A DNA stretch of 64,000 nucleotides from Brevundimonas sp. UBA5713 (lineage in GTDB: Bacteria; Pseudomonadota; Alphaproteobacteria; Caulobacterales; Caulobacteraceae). Made by a program: the position numbers and the translations under genes. Shown piece by piece: positions 9,035 to 18,108 of this stretch; positions within the stretch are counted from its first letter, which is position 1, and each line of letters starts with the position of its first letter. The stretch is from the NCBI RefSeq assembly GCF_002419815.1, contig NZ_DIGV01000028.1, positions 26,514-90,513 on the forward strand. Direction: 5' to 3'. The notes under the pieces were generated by a model. It had not been told where the DNA came from and did not search any database. It was given only the letters and a program-made list of their open reading frames with translations.

Positions 9035-10438
9035 CTACTCCAGAGTGTAGGGAATGACGCCGCGCTCATGGACGGGAACCCGCAGGTCGCGGTCAATGGG
9101 CGGGAAGGCCCGCTGCTGACAGTCGAGCCGCTCGCAAATGCGACACGAGACGCCCATGCGGATCGGCGGTCCGTTCAGATCCAGACCCGCCGTGTACACC
9201 AGTTGGTCGGCATGCTCGATCTCGCACCCCAGACCCAGCGCATAGCGGCGATCAGGCTCCAGATACGACCCGCCCGGCTTGGACACGCTCTTAGCAATAC
9301 AGATATAGCGGGCGCCATCCGGCATTTCCGACAGGTTCACCAGAATCCGGTCGGGCGAGCTAAAGGCCTCGTGCACATTCCAAAGCGGGCAGGCTCCGCC
9401 GAAGCGGGCGAATTGGAAACGGGTGGCGCTGTGGCGTTTGGTGATGTTTCCCGCCATGTCCACGCGCGCGAAATAGAAGGGCACGCCGCGCCAGCCGGGG
9501 CGTTGCAGGGTCGACAAGCGCTGGCACACTTGCTCGAAACTGGTGTGGAACCGCTGGCGCATGCGGTCGATGTCGTGGCGCAGGTCGCGCGCGGCATCGA
9601 GGAAGCGGCGATAGGGCATAAGAATGGCCCCCGCCGCATAGTTGGCCAGCCCCACACGGCACACGTCTGTGGCGGCCTTCAGCTCGAAATTGGCGCGGGC
9701 CAGCTCGTCTTCGATGATGTCGGCAAAGGCCAGCAGCGCCAGTTGATGCGCCATCTGGAAACAGCGCGTGGTGACAGGCAGGGACGACTGGATATAGAGG
9801 ATGCGCGCGGCCGGATCATAACGGCGCATAGCTCCCTCTCCATAGGCCACCCGCACCCCGCACAGATCACCCAACGCCTGTTCCAGCGTGCGCTCGGGGT
9901 GGCTGTACTCGCCAAGGCTGAGGCGGGCGGCAAGGGTCTCTGCGGCCAGATCCAGCGCGTCGATATAGTTGTCTCGATAGTGGAAGAAGTCGCGCACCGC
10001 CTCATAGGGCAGGGCAGGGGCCGACACCTGCCGCTCGTCACGGCCCAAGGTTTCGTTCAGCGTCTTGAGGCGGTCGTCCAACCGGCGATAGTTCTGATGC
10101 AGGGTCAGGAACTGATGCGCCAGTCGCGGGGCATTGGTCGCCACCTGTTTCAACTCTGCGGCGGATGGCACATCGCCTGCGCCCGCCAGGTCCGTGACCG
10201 CCTCGCGCAGATCAGCAATTAGTCTAGCATCGCCTTCCAGATCGAACAGGCTGGCGTCCACGTCGAACGCGCGCGTGAGCGAGATCAACACGCGCGCTGT
10301 CGCGGGGCGCTGGTTGGTCTCGATCTGCGATAAATACGATGGAGACAGGGCCAAACGGGCCGCGCACTGATCCAAAGTCCAGCCCCGAGCTTCTCTCAGC
10401 TTACGGACTTTTGTGCCTAGAAAGAGCTTTTCCGCCAT
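9035..10438 (-). CDS. pccR: Short-chain fatty acyl-CoA transcriptional regulator (ScfR family, PccR/PrpR/RamB type)
   Basis: A 467-residue XRE-family regulator. The start is set at ATG 10438 because the longer frame would need a TTG at 10525 and adds a tail with no counterpart in the family. Residues about 8-62 form the HTH (KVRKLREARGWTLDQCAARL, SPSYLSQIETNQRP). The rest is the ImmA/DUF2083-type region that senses acyl-CoA in this family. Cysteines at about 350 (GGACPLW) and at 432, 435 and 440 (CRICERLDC) match the iron-sulfur cysteines known in mycobacterial PrpR. It diverges from the pcc-mut operon, which homologues such as Rhodobacter PccR activate. No Shine-Dalgarno is present: an operator-like sequence abuts the start codon, suggesting a leaderless mRNA and autoregulation. 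Confidence 0.88.
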   Translation of the reverse strand: MAEKLFLGTKVRKLREARGWTLDQCAARLALSPSYLSQIETNQRPATARVLISLTRAFDVDASLFDLEGDARLIADLREAVTDLAGAGDVPSAAELKQVATNAPRLAHQFLTLHQNYRRLDDRLKTLNETLGRDERQVSAPALPYEAVRDFFHYRDNYIDALDLAAETLAARLSLGEYSHPERTLEQALGDLCGVRVAYGEGAMRRYDPAARILYIQSSLPVTTRCFQMAHQLALLAFADIIEDELARANFELKAATDVCRVGLANYAAGAILMPYRRFLDAARDLRHDIDRMRQRFHTSFEQVCQRLSTLQRPGWRGVPFYFARVDMAGNITKRHSATRFQFARFGGACPLWNVHEAFSSPDRILVNLSEMPDGARYICIAKSVSKPGGSYLEPDRRYALGLGCEIEHADQLVYTAGLDLNGPPIRMGVSCRICERLDCQQRAFPPIDRDLRVPVHERGVIPYTLE

Positions 10439-10456
10439 TTTTGCAACTTTGCAAAA
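10439..10456 (-). promoter_or_regulatory. PccR operator-like site abutting the pccR start
   Basis: TTTTGCAACTTTGCAAAA is an imperfect palindrome with TTGCA and TGCAA half-sites four bases apart. Its reverse complement contains TTTGCAAAGTTGC, which recurs at 10497. RamB/PrpR/PccR regulators bind TTTGCAAA-type motifs. The site touches the first base of the pccR start codon, so a bound regulator would block pccR transcription or translation. Confidence 0.7.
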
Positions 10457-10496
10457 GTCCCCAAAACCCTTGGCAAGCTTCCACACTTCCGCACGA

Positions 10497-10511
10497 TTTG
10501 CAAAGTTGCGA
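10497..10511 (+). promoter_or_regulatory. Second PccR operator-like site, pccB side
   Basis: TTTGCAAAGTTGC (10497-10509) repeats exactly, in opposite orientation, the core of the site at 10439-10456. It lies 62-76 bp before the pccB start. A further partial match, TTGCCTTTTTGCAA, follows at 10512-10525. Position and orientation suggest activation of the pcc-mut operon by PccR bound here. Confidence 0.65.
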
Positions 10512-10572
10512 TTGCCTTTTTGCAAGGATCACGGTTCTTTCCTGAAACATTTCGTGAGGGAGTCGTCCATCC

Positions 10573-12108
10573 ATGACCCAGGCCATCCTTGAGGAACTCG
10601 AGCGTCGTCGCGCTGCTGCCCGTCTGGGCGGGGGCGAGGCCCGCATCGCGTCCCAACACGCCAAGGGCAAGCTGACCGCACGCGAGCGCATTGATGTGCT
10701 GCTCGACGAAGGCAGCTTCGAAGAAACCGATATGTTCGTGGAACACCGCAGCCACGACTTCGGCATGGACAAGCAGCGCATTCCGGGAGACGGCGTCGTC
10801 ACCGGTCGCGGCACCATCAATGGCCGTCTGGTCTTTGTGTTCTCCAAGGACTTCACCGTCTTTGGCGGTTCGCTGTCGGGCGCGCATGCGGCCAAGATCG
10901 TCAAGCTGCAGAAGATGGCACTGACGGCTGGTGCGCCGATCATCGGCTTGTTCGATGCAGGCGGTGCGCGTATTCAGGAAGGCGTTGAATCGCTGGCCGG
11001 TTACGCCGACATCTTCCTGCAGAACACTCTGGCTTCGGGCGTTATCCCGCAGATTTCGGTCATCATGGGCCCGTGCGCCGGTGGCGACGTTTATTCGCCG
11101 GCCATCACCGACTTCATCTTCATGGTGAAGGACACGTCCTATATGTATGTGACGGGTCCGGACGTTGTTAAGACCGTGACCAACGAAGTCGTCAGCCACG
11201 AAGACCTCGGCGGTGCACGTGTTCACGCAGGCAAGTCGGGCGTTGCCGATGGCGCGTTTGAAAACGACCTTGAGGCTCTGGCCGAGGTTCGCCGCCTGAT
11301 CGGCTTCCTGCCGCTGTCGAACCGCGAAAAGCCGCCGGTGCGCGGAACCTATGACGAGGCCGACCGCGAGGAATCCTCGCTGGACACCCTCGTTCCGGCC
11401 AATCCGAACCAGCCCTATGACATGAAGGAACTGATCCTGAAGGTCGTCGATGAGGCGGACTTCTTCGAGATCGGTGCCGACTTCGCCAAGAACATCATCT
11501 GCGGCTTTGGCCGTCTGGATGGCCAGACTGTCGGCATCGTCGGCAACCAGCCTCAGACGCTGGCGGGCGTTCTGGATATCGATTCCAGCCGCAAGGCCTC
11601 GCGCTTCGTGCGTTTCTGCGACGCCTTCAACATCCCGCTGGTCACCTTCGTGGACGTTCCGGGCTTCATGCCGGGCACCAAGCAGGAATATGGCGCACTG
11701 ATCAAACACGGCGCCAAGCTGCTGTTCGCCTATGCCGAAGCCACCGTGCCCAAGCTGACCGTCATCACCCGCAAGGCTTACGGCGGTGCCTATGACGTTA
11801 TGTCGTCCAAGCACCTGCGCGGCGACGTCAACTATGCATGGCCGACCGCTGAAATCGCCGTCATGGGTGCCAAGGGTGCCGTGGAAATCATCTTCCGCAA
11901 GGAAGCGGGCGACCCCGAAGCTCTGGCCGCGCGTGAAGCCGAATATAAAGAACGCTTCGCCAATCCGTTCGTGGCAGCAGGCCTCGGCTATATCGACGAC
12001 GTCATCATGCCGCACGGCACCCGTCGTCGCCTGATCAAGGCCCTCGGCACGCTTAAGAACAAGGTCCAGGAAAACCCCTGGAAGAAGCACGACAACATCC
12101 CGCTGTAA
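10573..12108 (+). CDS. pccB: Propionyl-CoA carboxylase beta chain (carboxyltransferase)
   Basis: A 511-residue carboxyltransferase subunit that transfers CO2 from carboxybiotin to propionyl-CoA, giving (S)-methylmalonyl-CoA. Family motifs visible include KGKLTARERIDVLLDEGSFE, the acyl-CoA binding/oxyanion segments DAGGARIQEGVESLAGY and MGPCAGGDVYSPAITDF, and in the C-terminal half FVDVPGFMPGTKQE, TRKAYGGAYDVM and the closing segment MPHGTRRRLIKAL. Length is normal. A GAGGGAG stretch precedes the ATG by about 12 bases. It is the first gene of a five-gene operon and diverges from pccR. Codon use is ordinary for the window. Confidence 0.96.
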   Translation: MTQAILEELERRRAAARLGGGEARIASQHAKGKLTARERIDVLLDEGSFEETDMFVEHRSHDFGMDKQRIPGDGVVTGRGTINGRLVFVFSKDFTVFGGSLSGAHAAKIVKLQKMALTAGAPIIGLFDAGGARIQEGVESLAGYADIFLQNTLASGVIPQISVIMGPCAGGDVYSPAITDFIFMVKDTSYMYVTGPDVVKTVTNEVVSHEDLGGARVHAGKSGVADGAFENDLEALAEVRRLIGFLPLSNREKPPVRGTYDEADREESSLDTLVPANPNQPYDMKELILKVVDEADFFEIGADFAKNIICGFGRLDGQTVGIVGNQPQTLAGVLDIDSSRKASRFVRFCDAFNIPLVTFVDVPGFMPGTKQEYGALIKHGAKLLFAYAEATVPKLTVITRKAYGGAYDVMSSKHLRGDVNYAWPTAEIAVMGAKGAVEIIFRKEAGDPEALAAREAEYKERFANPFVAAGLGYIDDVIMPHGTRRRLIKALGTLKNKVQENPWKKHDNIPL

Positions 12109-12119
12109 GGCCCAGAAAC

Positions 12120-14096
12120 ATGTTTGATAAAATTCTGATCGCCAACCGCGGCGAGATTGCTGTTCGCATCATCAAGACCTGCCGCAAGATGGGCATCAAG
12201 ACGGTGGTGGTTTATTCCGACGCCGATGCCGGTTCGCTGGCGGTCGAGATGGCGGATGAAACCGTTCACATCGGTCCGTCGCCTGCCAACCAGTCCTATC
12301 TGATCCAGGACAAGATCGTGGATGCCGTGAAGCAGACGGGCGCACAGGCTGTGCATCCGGGCTTTGGCTTCCTGTCGGAAAACGCCAGCTTTGCGCGTCG
12401 CCTTCAGGCTGAGGGCATCGCCTTCATCGGTCCGAACCCCGAGGCGATCGACGCCATGGGCGACAAGATCACCTCCAAGAAGTTCGCGGCAGAAGCCGGT
12501 GTCTCGACTGTTCCGGGTCACATGGGCCTGATCGAAACGACCGAAGAGGCCGTGAAGATCGCCCGCGAGATCGGCTATCCGGTCATGATCAAGGCCTCGG
12601 CTGGCGGTGGCGGCAAGGGTATCCGCGTCGCCCACTCGGACGAGGACATGGCCGAGGGCTTTGCTGCCGTTAAGGCCGAGGCGCTGAACGCCTTTGGTGA
12701 CGACCGCGTCTTCCTCGAGAAATTCATCGTCGATCCGCGCCACATCGAGATTCAGGTGCTGGGCGACAAGCACGGCAACGTCATCCACCTGTTCGAGCGC
12801 GAGTGCTCGATCCAGCGTCGTAACCAGAAGGTTATCGAAGAGGCCCCGTCGCCGCTGCTGGACGAAGCCACTCGTCAGGCCATGGGCGCGCAGGCCGTCG
12901 CTCTGGCCAAGGCCGTGAACTATGACTCGGCGGGCACCGTCGAGTTCGTGGCCGGTCAGGACAAGTCGTTCTACTTCCTTGAGATGAACACCCGTCTTCA
13001 GGTCGAGCATCCGGTGACCGAACTGATCACCGGCGTCGATCTGGTGGAACAGATGATCCGCTCGGCATGGGGCGAGCATCTGAACCTCAAGCAGGAAGAG
13101 CTGAAGATCAACGGCTGGGCTATTGAGTCCCGTATCTATGCCGAAGACCCGTACCGCGGCTTCCTGCCGTCCATCGGTCGTCTGGTGCGTTACGAGCAGC
13201 CGGAAGAGGGCGAGCAGGACGGTTACGTCGTGCGTAACGATAGCGGCGTCCGCGAGGGCGACGAGATCAGCATGTTCTACGACCCGATGATCGCCAAGCT
13301 GTGCGCATGGGGCGAAACCCGCGATGCCGCCATCAAGGGCATGGCGCGCGCTCTGGAAGACACCCACCTTGCGGGCCTCGGCCACAACGTGCCCTTCCTC
13401 GCCGCCGTGATGGATCAGGAACGCTTCCAGTCGGGCAAGCTGACCACCAACTACATCAAGGACGAGTTCCCCGAAGGCTTTAACGGCGTAGAGCCGACCG
13501 CCCTTCAGGTGAAGCAGATGATCGCTTCGGCTGTCGCCATGAACGAAGTCATTGCCGAGCAGGACGGTGACCCGTCCGAGCGTTCGGAATGGACCGTGCT
13601 GGTTGGCAAGGACGCCTATGAGGTCGAAGTCGGTTACGACGAGGCCGAAGACCTGACCGTCATCATCAATGATGAAGAGGTCACGGTGTCCGAGATCGAC
13701 TGGCGTCCTGGCCTGTCGCTGTTCCGCGCTGTGCTGGACGACGAGGCCTTTACGCTGGAAGTAAAGCGCGCCGCCGACGGCTTCGATATCCGCTCGCGTG
13801 CCGCAAAGGCCCGTGTGCGTATCGTGCGTCCGGAAATCGCAGCCCTTTACGCCCTGCTGCCGGAGAAGAAGGCCGCCGACACCTCCAAGCTGACGCTGTC
13901 GCCGATGCCGGGTCTTGTTGTCGACATCCCCGTCGTCGAAGGTCAGGAAGTGAAGACGGGCGAAACCGTCGCCATCATCGAAGCCATGAAGATGCAGAAC
14001 ATCCTCAAGGCCGAGCGTGACGGCAAGGTGAAGTCCGTGAAGGCCAAGGCCGGTGATCCGGTCGCCGCCGACGACGTTCTGGTGGAGTTCGAGTAA
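12120..14096 (+). CDS. pccA: Propionyl-CoA carboxylase alpha chain (biotin carboxylase + BCCP)
   Basis: A 658-residue subunit that carboxylates its own biotin with ATP and bicarbonate. Residues 1-450 are the biotin carboxylase (FDKILIANRGEIAVRI, ATP-grasp loop KASAGGGGKGIRV at 158-170, EMNTRLQVEHPVTE). A middle BT-type domain that docks PccB covers about 480-585. The C-terminal biotinyl domain carries EAMKMQN with the biotinylated lysine at 624. It starts 11 bp after pccB stops. Biotin ligase is not encoded in the window. Confidence 0.96.
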   Translation: MFDKILIANRGEIAVRIIKTCRKMGIKTVVVYSDADAGSLAVEMADETVHIGPSPANQSYLIQDKIVDAVKQTGAQAVHPGFGFLSENASFARRLQAEGIAFIGPNPEAIDAMGDKITSKKFAAEAGVSTVPGHMGLIETTEEAVKIAREIGYPVMIKASAGGGGKGIRVAHSDEDMAEGFAAVKAEALNAFGDDRVFLEKFIVDPRHIEIQVLGDKHGNVIHLFERECSIQRRNQKVIEEAPSPLLDEATRQAMGAQAVALAKAVNYDSAGTVEFVAGQDKSFYFLEMNTRLQVEHPVTELITGVDLVEQMIRSAWGEHLNLKQEELKINGWAIESRIYAEDPYRGFLPSIGRLVRYEQPEEGEQDGYVVRNDSGVREGDEISMFYDPMIAKLCAWGETRDAAIKGMARALEDTHLAGLGHNVPFLAAVMDQERFQSGKLTTNYIKDEFPEGFNGVEPTALQVKQMIASAVAMNEVIAEQDGDPSERSEWTVLVGKDAYEVEVGYDEAEDLTVIINDEEVTVSEIDWRPGLSLFRAVLDDEAFTLEVKRAADGFDIRSRAAKARVRIVRPEIAALYALLPEKKAADTSKLTLSPMPGLVVDIPVVEGQEVKTGETVAIIEAMKMQNILKAERDGKVKSVKAKAGDPVAADDVLVEFE

Positions 14097-14101
14097 GACC
14101 C

Positions 14102-15481
14102 ATGAGCCAATTCCCCGTTCCCTCGCCACTGGAGTGGCGCGACGCCGCCATCAAGGCGCTGAAGGACCGCCCGCTGGAAAGCCTCGTCCATCTGGATGCG
14201 GACCAGCTGGCGACCCGTCCCCTCTATGGCACGGCCAATGCGCAGGGCGCGGTGTTTGCACCGCGTCCGAGCGACAGCGAAGGCCGTAGCTGGGACCTGC
14301 GCACCATCAACGAGGGCGGGGATGCCGCCGCCATGAACAAGGCGGTGCTGACCGATCTGGAGAACGGGGCCGCTTCGGTCCTGTTGTCCGGTCCGGTGGT
14401 CAAGGATGCCGCATCACTGGCGACCGCGCTGGAAGGCGTGGCGCTGGAGCTGGCTCCGGTCGCTCTTGAAGCCGGTTTTGACGGTGTGAAGGCGGGCGAG
14501 GCGCTGGACGCCGTGGCCAAGGCTTCGCCGCGCGCCAAGCTGTCGTTCCACCTCGACCCGATCTCGGCCTATGCCCGCTCCGGCGGTGCGCCGGAAGATT
14601 TCGCAAAGATCGTCAGCGAAGCCGCACAAAAGGCCGCGGGTTGGTCGAACACCTATCCGGAGGCGCGTCTGTTCCTTGCTTCGGGCCAAGTCGCCCATGA
14701 GGCAGGTGCTTCAATCGGTCAGGAACTGGCCTTCGCCCTGTCGTCGGCTGTTCTGTACGTCAAAACGCTGGTGACGGCGGGCGTGTCGGTCGAGAAGGCG
14801 CTGGCCTCGGTGACGCTGGGCGTCGCGGTGGACCAGCAGTATTTCGACAGCCTGTCCAAGATCCGCGCCCTGCGTATCTTGTGGTCGAACGTGTCCAAGG
14901 CTTTTGGCCATGAGGTTCAGGTCCAGATCGAGGCCCGTTCGTCGCGCCGTATGCTGGCCTCGCGCGATCCGTGGCCGAACATGCTGCGCCTGACCGCCGC
15001 CGGTTTCGCAGGCAGCGTCGGTGGTGCAGACATCGTTGTGCTGGACGGCTTTACCCGTGCCGCAGGTCTGCCCGATGATTTCGCGCGCCGTCAGGCCCGC
15101 AACACTCAGCTGATCCTGATGGAAGAGAGCAATCTGGGCCGTGTCGATGATCCGGCGTCTGGCTCTTGGTATCTGGATGCCCGTACTCGTGAGCTGGCCG
15201 AGGCCGCATGGACCGAGTTTCAGGCCTATGAGGCCGAGGGCGGCATCGTGGCCTTCCTCGAGGGCGGTCTGGTGCAACAGCGCATCGCCCGCGCCCGCGA
15301 GTTTGCCGAGAAGGCCTACCAGAACGGCGCAGCGCAGATCGTCGGTGTCACCAAATACGTCGACCCGGATGTACGAGGCGTGATCGTCAGTCAGGCCGAC
15401 GACGAGGTGAAGACCTATGGCGCGTTCGAGCCGCTGGCTCCCGTCCGTATTGCCGCCGCGTTCGAGGAGGCTGGCCAATGA
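14102..15481 (+). CDS. mutA: Methylmalonyl-CoA mutase small (non-catalytic) subunit, short form
   Basis: A 459-residue protein with the TIM-barrel fold of methylmalonyl-CoA mutase (SARLFLASGQVAHEAGA-type segment near 190, SNVSKAFGHEVQVQIEARSS near 270, DPASGSWYLDARTREL near 350). It is the beta subunit of a heterodimeric mutase. It ends near residue 459 at AAAFEEAGQ and so lacks the C-terminal cobalamin-binding-like domain found in longer MutA proteins of about 620-640 residues. It has no DxHxxG motif and cannot bind B12 itself. The gene overlaps mutB by 4 bp (ATGA). Confidence 0.9.
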   Translation: MSQFPVPSPLEWRDAAIKALKDRPLESLVHLDADQLATRPLYGTANAQGAVFAPRPSDSEGRSWDLRTINEGGDAAAMNKAVLTDLENGAASVLLSGPVVKDAASLATALEGVALELAPVALEAGFDGVKAGEALDAVAKASPRAKLSFHLDPISAYARSGGAPEDFAKIVSEAAQKAAGWSNTYPEARLFLASGQVAHEAGASIGQELAFALSSAVLYVKTLVTAGVSVEKALASVTLGVAVDQQYFDSLSKIRALRILWSNVSKAFGHEVQVQIEARSSRRMLASRDPWPNMLRLTAAGFAGSVGGADIVVLDGFTRAAGLPDDFARRQARNTQLILMEESNLGRVDDPASGSWYLDARTRELAEAAWTEFQAYEAEGGIVAFLEGGLVQQRIARAREFAEKAYQNGAAQIVGVTKYVDPDVRGVIVSQADDEVKTYGAFEPLAPVRIAAAFEEAGQ

Positions 15482-17631
15482 GCTTTCCTGATTTCTCCAA
15501 ACTGAAGCTTGAGCTGGGCGAAACGGGCCAAGGCCCCGCCCGCGAGGCTTGGACCACGCCGGAAGGTGTGACGGTCCAGACGGCCTATGACGCTTCGGCC
15601 ATTGAGGGCCTCGACTTCCTCGAGGGTCTGCCGGGCTTTGCGCCGTTCGTGCGCGGTCCGTATCCGACCATGTATGCCGGTGCGCCGTGGACCATCCGCC
15701 AGTATGCGGGTTTCTCGACCGCCGAAGAGTCCAACGCCTTCTATCGTCGTAACCTCGCGGCGGGCCAAAAGGGTCTGTCGGTCGCCTTCGACCTTGCCAC
15801 CCACCGTGGCTATGACAGCGACCACCCGCGCGTGAAGGGTGACGTCGGCATGGCCGGCGTGGCCATCGACAGCATCCTCGACATGCGCACCCTGTTCGAC
15901 GGTATTCCGCTCGACAAGATGTCGGTGTCGATGACCATGAATGGCGCGGTTCTGCCGATCCTCGCCCTCTATGTGGTGGCGGGTGAAGAGCAGGGCGTCG
16001 AGCATGCCAAACTGACCGGAACCATTCAGAACGACATTCTGAAAGAGTTCATGGTCCGCAACACCTACATCTATCCGCCGTCGCCCTCGATGCGGATCAT
16101 TTCGGACATCTTCGAGTGGACCTCGAAGGAAACGCCGAAGTTCAACTCGATCTCGATCTCCGGCTACCACATGCAGGAAGCGGGTGCCTCGGCCGATATC
16201 GAGCTGGCCTATACGCTGTCGGACGGTATCGAATATCTGCGGGCCGGTAAGGCTGCGGGTATGGAGGTGGATACCTTCGCGCCGCGCCTCAGCTTCTTCT
16301 GGGCCATCGGCATGAACTACTTCATGGAAGTAGCGAAAATGCGTGCCGGTCGTCTGCTCTGGGCCGAGGCTGTGGCCAAGGAAGGCGGCAAGAATCCGAA
16401 GTCGCTCAGCCTTCGCACCCACTGCCAGACCTCGGGCTGGTCGCTGGCCGCACAGGACGTGTTCAACAACGTCCCGCGCACCATGATCGAGTGCATGGCC
16501 GCCGCCGGTGGTCAGACCCAGTCGCTGCACACCAATGCGCTGGACGAGGCGCTGGCCCTGCCGACCGACTTCTCGGCGCGTATCGCCCGCAACACCCAGA
16601 TTCTGGCACAGGCGGAAACCGGCCTGACGCGCGTGATCGACCCGTGGGGTGGCTCGCACTATGTCGAGCGCCTGACCCATGAGATCGCCACCAAGGCCCG
16701 CGCCCTGATGGCCGAGGTCGAGGAATACGGCGGCATGGCCAAGGCCATCGAAGCCGGTATTCCGAAGCTGCGTATCGAAGAATCCGCCGCCCGCACCCAG
16801 GCCCGTATCGACACGGGCCAGCAGACGCTGGTCGGTGTGAACAAGTATCTGAACCCTGTTGTTGACGACATTCCGATGCTGAAGGTCGACAACGCCGAGG
16901 TGCGCGCCCGCCAGATCGAGAAGCTGCAACGCCTGAAGGCGGAGCGTGACGAGGCTGCTGTTCAGGCGGCTCTGACCGAACTGACCAACGGTGCTCGCGG
17001 CAATGCGAACCTGATGGAACTGTCGGTGCGTGCGGCCCGCGCCAAGGCTACCGTGGGTGAAATCTCGGACGCGCTGGAGGCCGCCTTCGGTCGCCACGTC
17101 GCCGAGGTCAAAACCGTCTCGGGCGTCTATGCCAAGGAAGCCGGTAACGACCCGAAGGTCGCCCGCGCCAAGGAAATGGTCGCCGCCTTCGTCGAGAACG
17201 ACGGTGGTCCGCCACGCATCCTGATCGCCAAACTCGGCCAGGACGGTCACGACCGTGGCCAGAAGGTTGTGGCGACCGGCTATGGCGACATCGGCTTTGA
17301 CGTGACCGCTGGCGCTCTGTTCCAGACGCCTGCCGAGGCGGCCAAGGATGCCGTTGAAAAGAACGTCCATGCGGTTGGCGCTTCGTCGTTGGCAGCAGGC
17401 CACCTGACGCTGGTGCCGGAACTGAAGGCCGAACTGGCCAAGCTGGGCCGTGAGGACATCATGATCGTTGTTGGCGGCGTGATCCCGCCGTCGGACGTGC
17501 AGCCGCTGCTCGATATGGGCGCAGCCGCCGTCTATCCGCCCGGTTCGGTGATTGCCGACACGGCGGCTGACCTGATTGAAAAGCTGAACGAGCGTCTGGG
17601 CTATGCCCAACCGAAAGCGGACAAGAAGTGA
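15478..17631 (+). CDS. mutB: Methylmalonyl-CoA mutase large catalytic subunit
   Basis: A 717-residue adenosylcobalamin enzyme that rearranges (R)-methylmalonyl-CoA to succinyl-CoA. The N-terminal barrel shows VRGPYPTMYAGAPWTIRQYA, VAFDLATHRGYDSDHPRV and SISGYHMQEAGA. The C-terminal cobalamin domain carries DGHDRG at residues 589-594, with His591 as lower cobalt ligand, then SSLAAGHL and VGGVIPPSD. Length and motifs are those of an active enzyme. No mutase G-protein chaperone (MeaB/ArgK) is encoded in the window, although it often sits next to this gene. The next gene starts within its stop codon. Confidence 0.97.
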   Translation: MSFPDFSKLKLELGETGQGPAREAWTTPEGVTVQTAYDASAIEGLDFLEGLPGFAPFVRGPYPTMYAGAPWTIRQYAGFSTAEESNAFYRRNLAAGQKGLSVAFDLATHRGYDSDHPRVKGDVGMAGVAIDSILDMRTLFDGIPLDKMSVSMTMNGAVLPILALYVVAGEEQGVEHAKLTGTIQNDILKEFMVRNTYIYPPSPSMRIISDIFEWTSKETPKFNSISISGYHMQEAGASADIELAYTLSDGIEYLRAGKAAGMEVDTFAPRLSFFWAIGMNYFMEVAKMRAGRLLWAEAVAKEGGKNPKSLSLRTHCQTSGWSLAAQDVFNNVPRTMIECMAAAGGQTQSLHTNALDEALALPTDFSARIARNTQILAQAETGLTRVIDPWGGSHYVERLTHEIATKARALMAEVEEYGGMAKAIEAGIPKLRIEESAARTQARIDTGQQTLVGVNKYLNPVVDDIPMLKVDNAEVRARQIEKLQRLKAERDEAAVQAALTELTNGARGNANLMELSVRAARAKATVGEISDALEAAFGRHVAEVKTVSGVYAKEAGNDPKVARAKEMVAAFVENDGGPPRILIAKLGQDGHDRGQKVVATGYGDIGFDVTAGALFQTPAEAAKDAVEKNVHAVGASSLAAGHLTLVPELKAELAKLGREDIMIVVGGVIPPSDVQPLLDMGAAAVYPPGSVIADTAADLIEKLNERLGYAQPKADKK

Positions 17632-18053
17632 TGATCGGTAATCTGAACCACGTTGGCGTTGCCACGCCGTCGATCGCAGAGTCGATCAAGCTGTATCGCG
17701 ACATTCTGGGCGCGACCAAGATCGGCGAGCCGTTCGATCTTCCGGCCCAAGGCGTGAAGGTCTGCTTCGTCGATACCCCGACCGCCCAGATCGAACTGAT
17801 CGAGCCGTTCGACGAGAACAGCCCGATTGTCGGCTTCCTCGCCAAGAACCCCAAGGGCGGCCAGCACCATGTCTGCTTCGAGGTCGAGGACATCCACGCT
17901 GCCGTGGCCGAGATGCGCGCCAAGGGTGTGACCATCCTCGGCACCGGCGAGCCGCGCATCGGTGCCCACGGCACGCCTGTCGTCTTCCTTCATCCGAAGG
18001 AGATGGGCGGCGTTCTGATCGAGCTGATGGAAACGCCTAAAGGCGACCACTAA
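17631..18053 (+). CDS. mce: Methylmalonyl-CoA epimerase
   Basis: A 140-residue VOC-family metalloenzyme that converts (S)- to (R)-methylmalonyl-CoA, the missing link between PccAB and MutAB. The signature NHVGVATPSIAESIKLY is at the N-terminus, with QHHVCFEVEDI and GTPVVFLHPKEMGGVLIELMETP supplying the metal-binding His and Glu positions of the family. I choose the ATG at 17631, which overlaps the mutB stop as TGATG; a GTG at 17628 directly before it is an equal-frame alternative. It closes the operon and is followed by a strong terminator. Confidence 0.95.
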   Translation: MIGNLNHVGVATPSIAESIKLYRDILGATKIGEPFDLPAQGVKVCFVDTPTAQIELIEPFDENSPIVGFLAKNPKGGQHHVCFEVEDIHAAVAEMRAKGVTILGTGEPRIGAHGTPVVFLHPKEMGGVLIELMETPKGDH

Positions 18054-18075
18054 GCGATTAGGGGTTCCGGTATAA

Positions 18076-18108
18076 AAAAGGCCCGCTCTGTTGAGCGGGC
18101 CTTTTCTT
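18076..18108. terminator. Intrinsic terminator after the pcc-mut operon
   Basis: Arms AAAAGGCCCGCTC and GAGCGGGCCTTTT flank a TGTT loop, followed by CTTTT. It sits between mce and the convergent TonB receptor and can serve both strands. Confidence 0.9.

Noticed and set aside
9035..10525. Long N-terminal form of PccR starting at 10525
   Set aside because: It would begin with TTG, has no ribosome-binding site, runs through both operator-like repeats, and adds residues not seen in family members.
10439..10572. Cobalamin riboswitch controlling the B12-dependent mutase operon or receptor
   Set aside because: No B12-box-like element is visible here or before the receptors; the leaders are too short for the aptamer.
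10417..12090. 557-codon open frame antisense to pccB
   Set aside because: It is a shadow caused by the strong GC bias at third positions of pccB. It has no ribosome-binding site, no recognisable domain, and pccB on the other strand is a complete, conserved enzyme.
11988..17610. Two long open frames (over 700 codons each) antisense to pccA and mutB
   Set aside because: Same codon-bias effect. Their translations are rich in His, Gly, Asp and Val in the way typical of the complement of GC3-rich genes and match no family.
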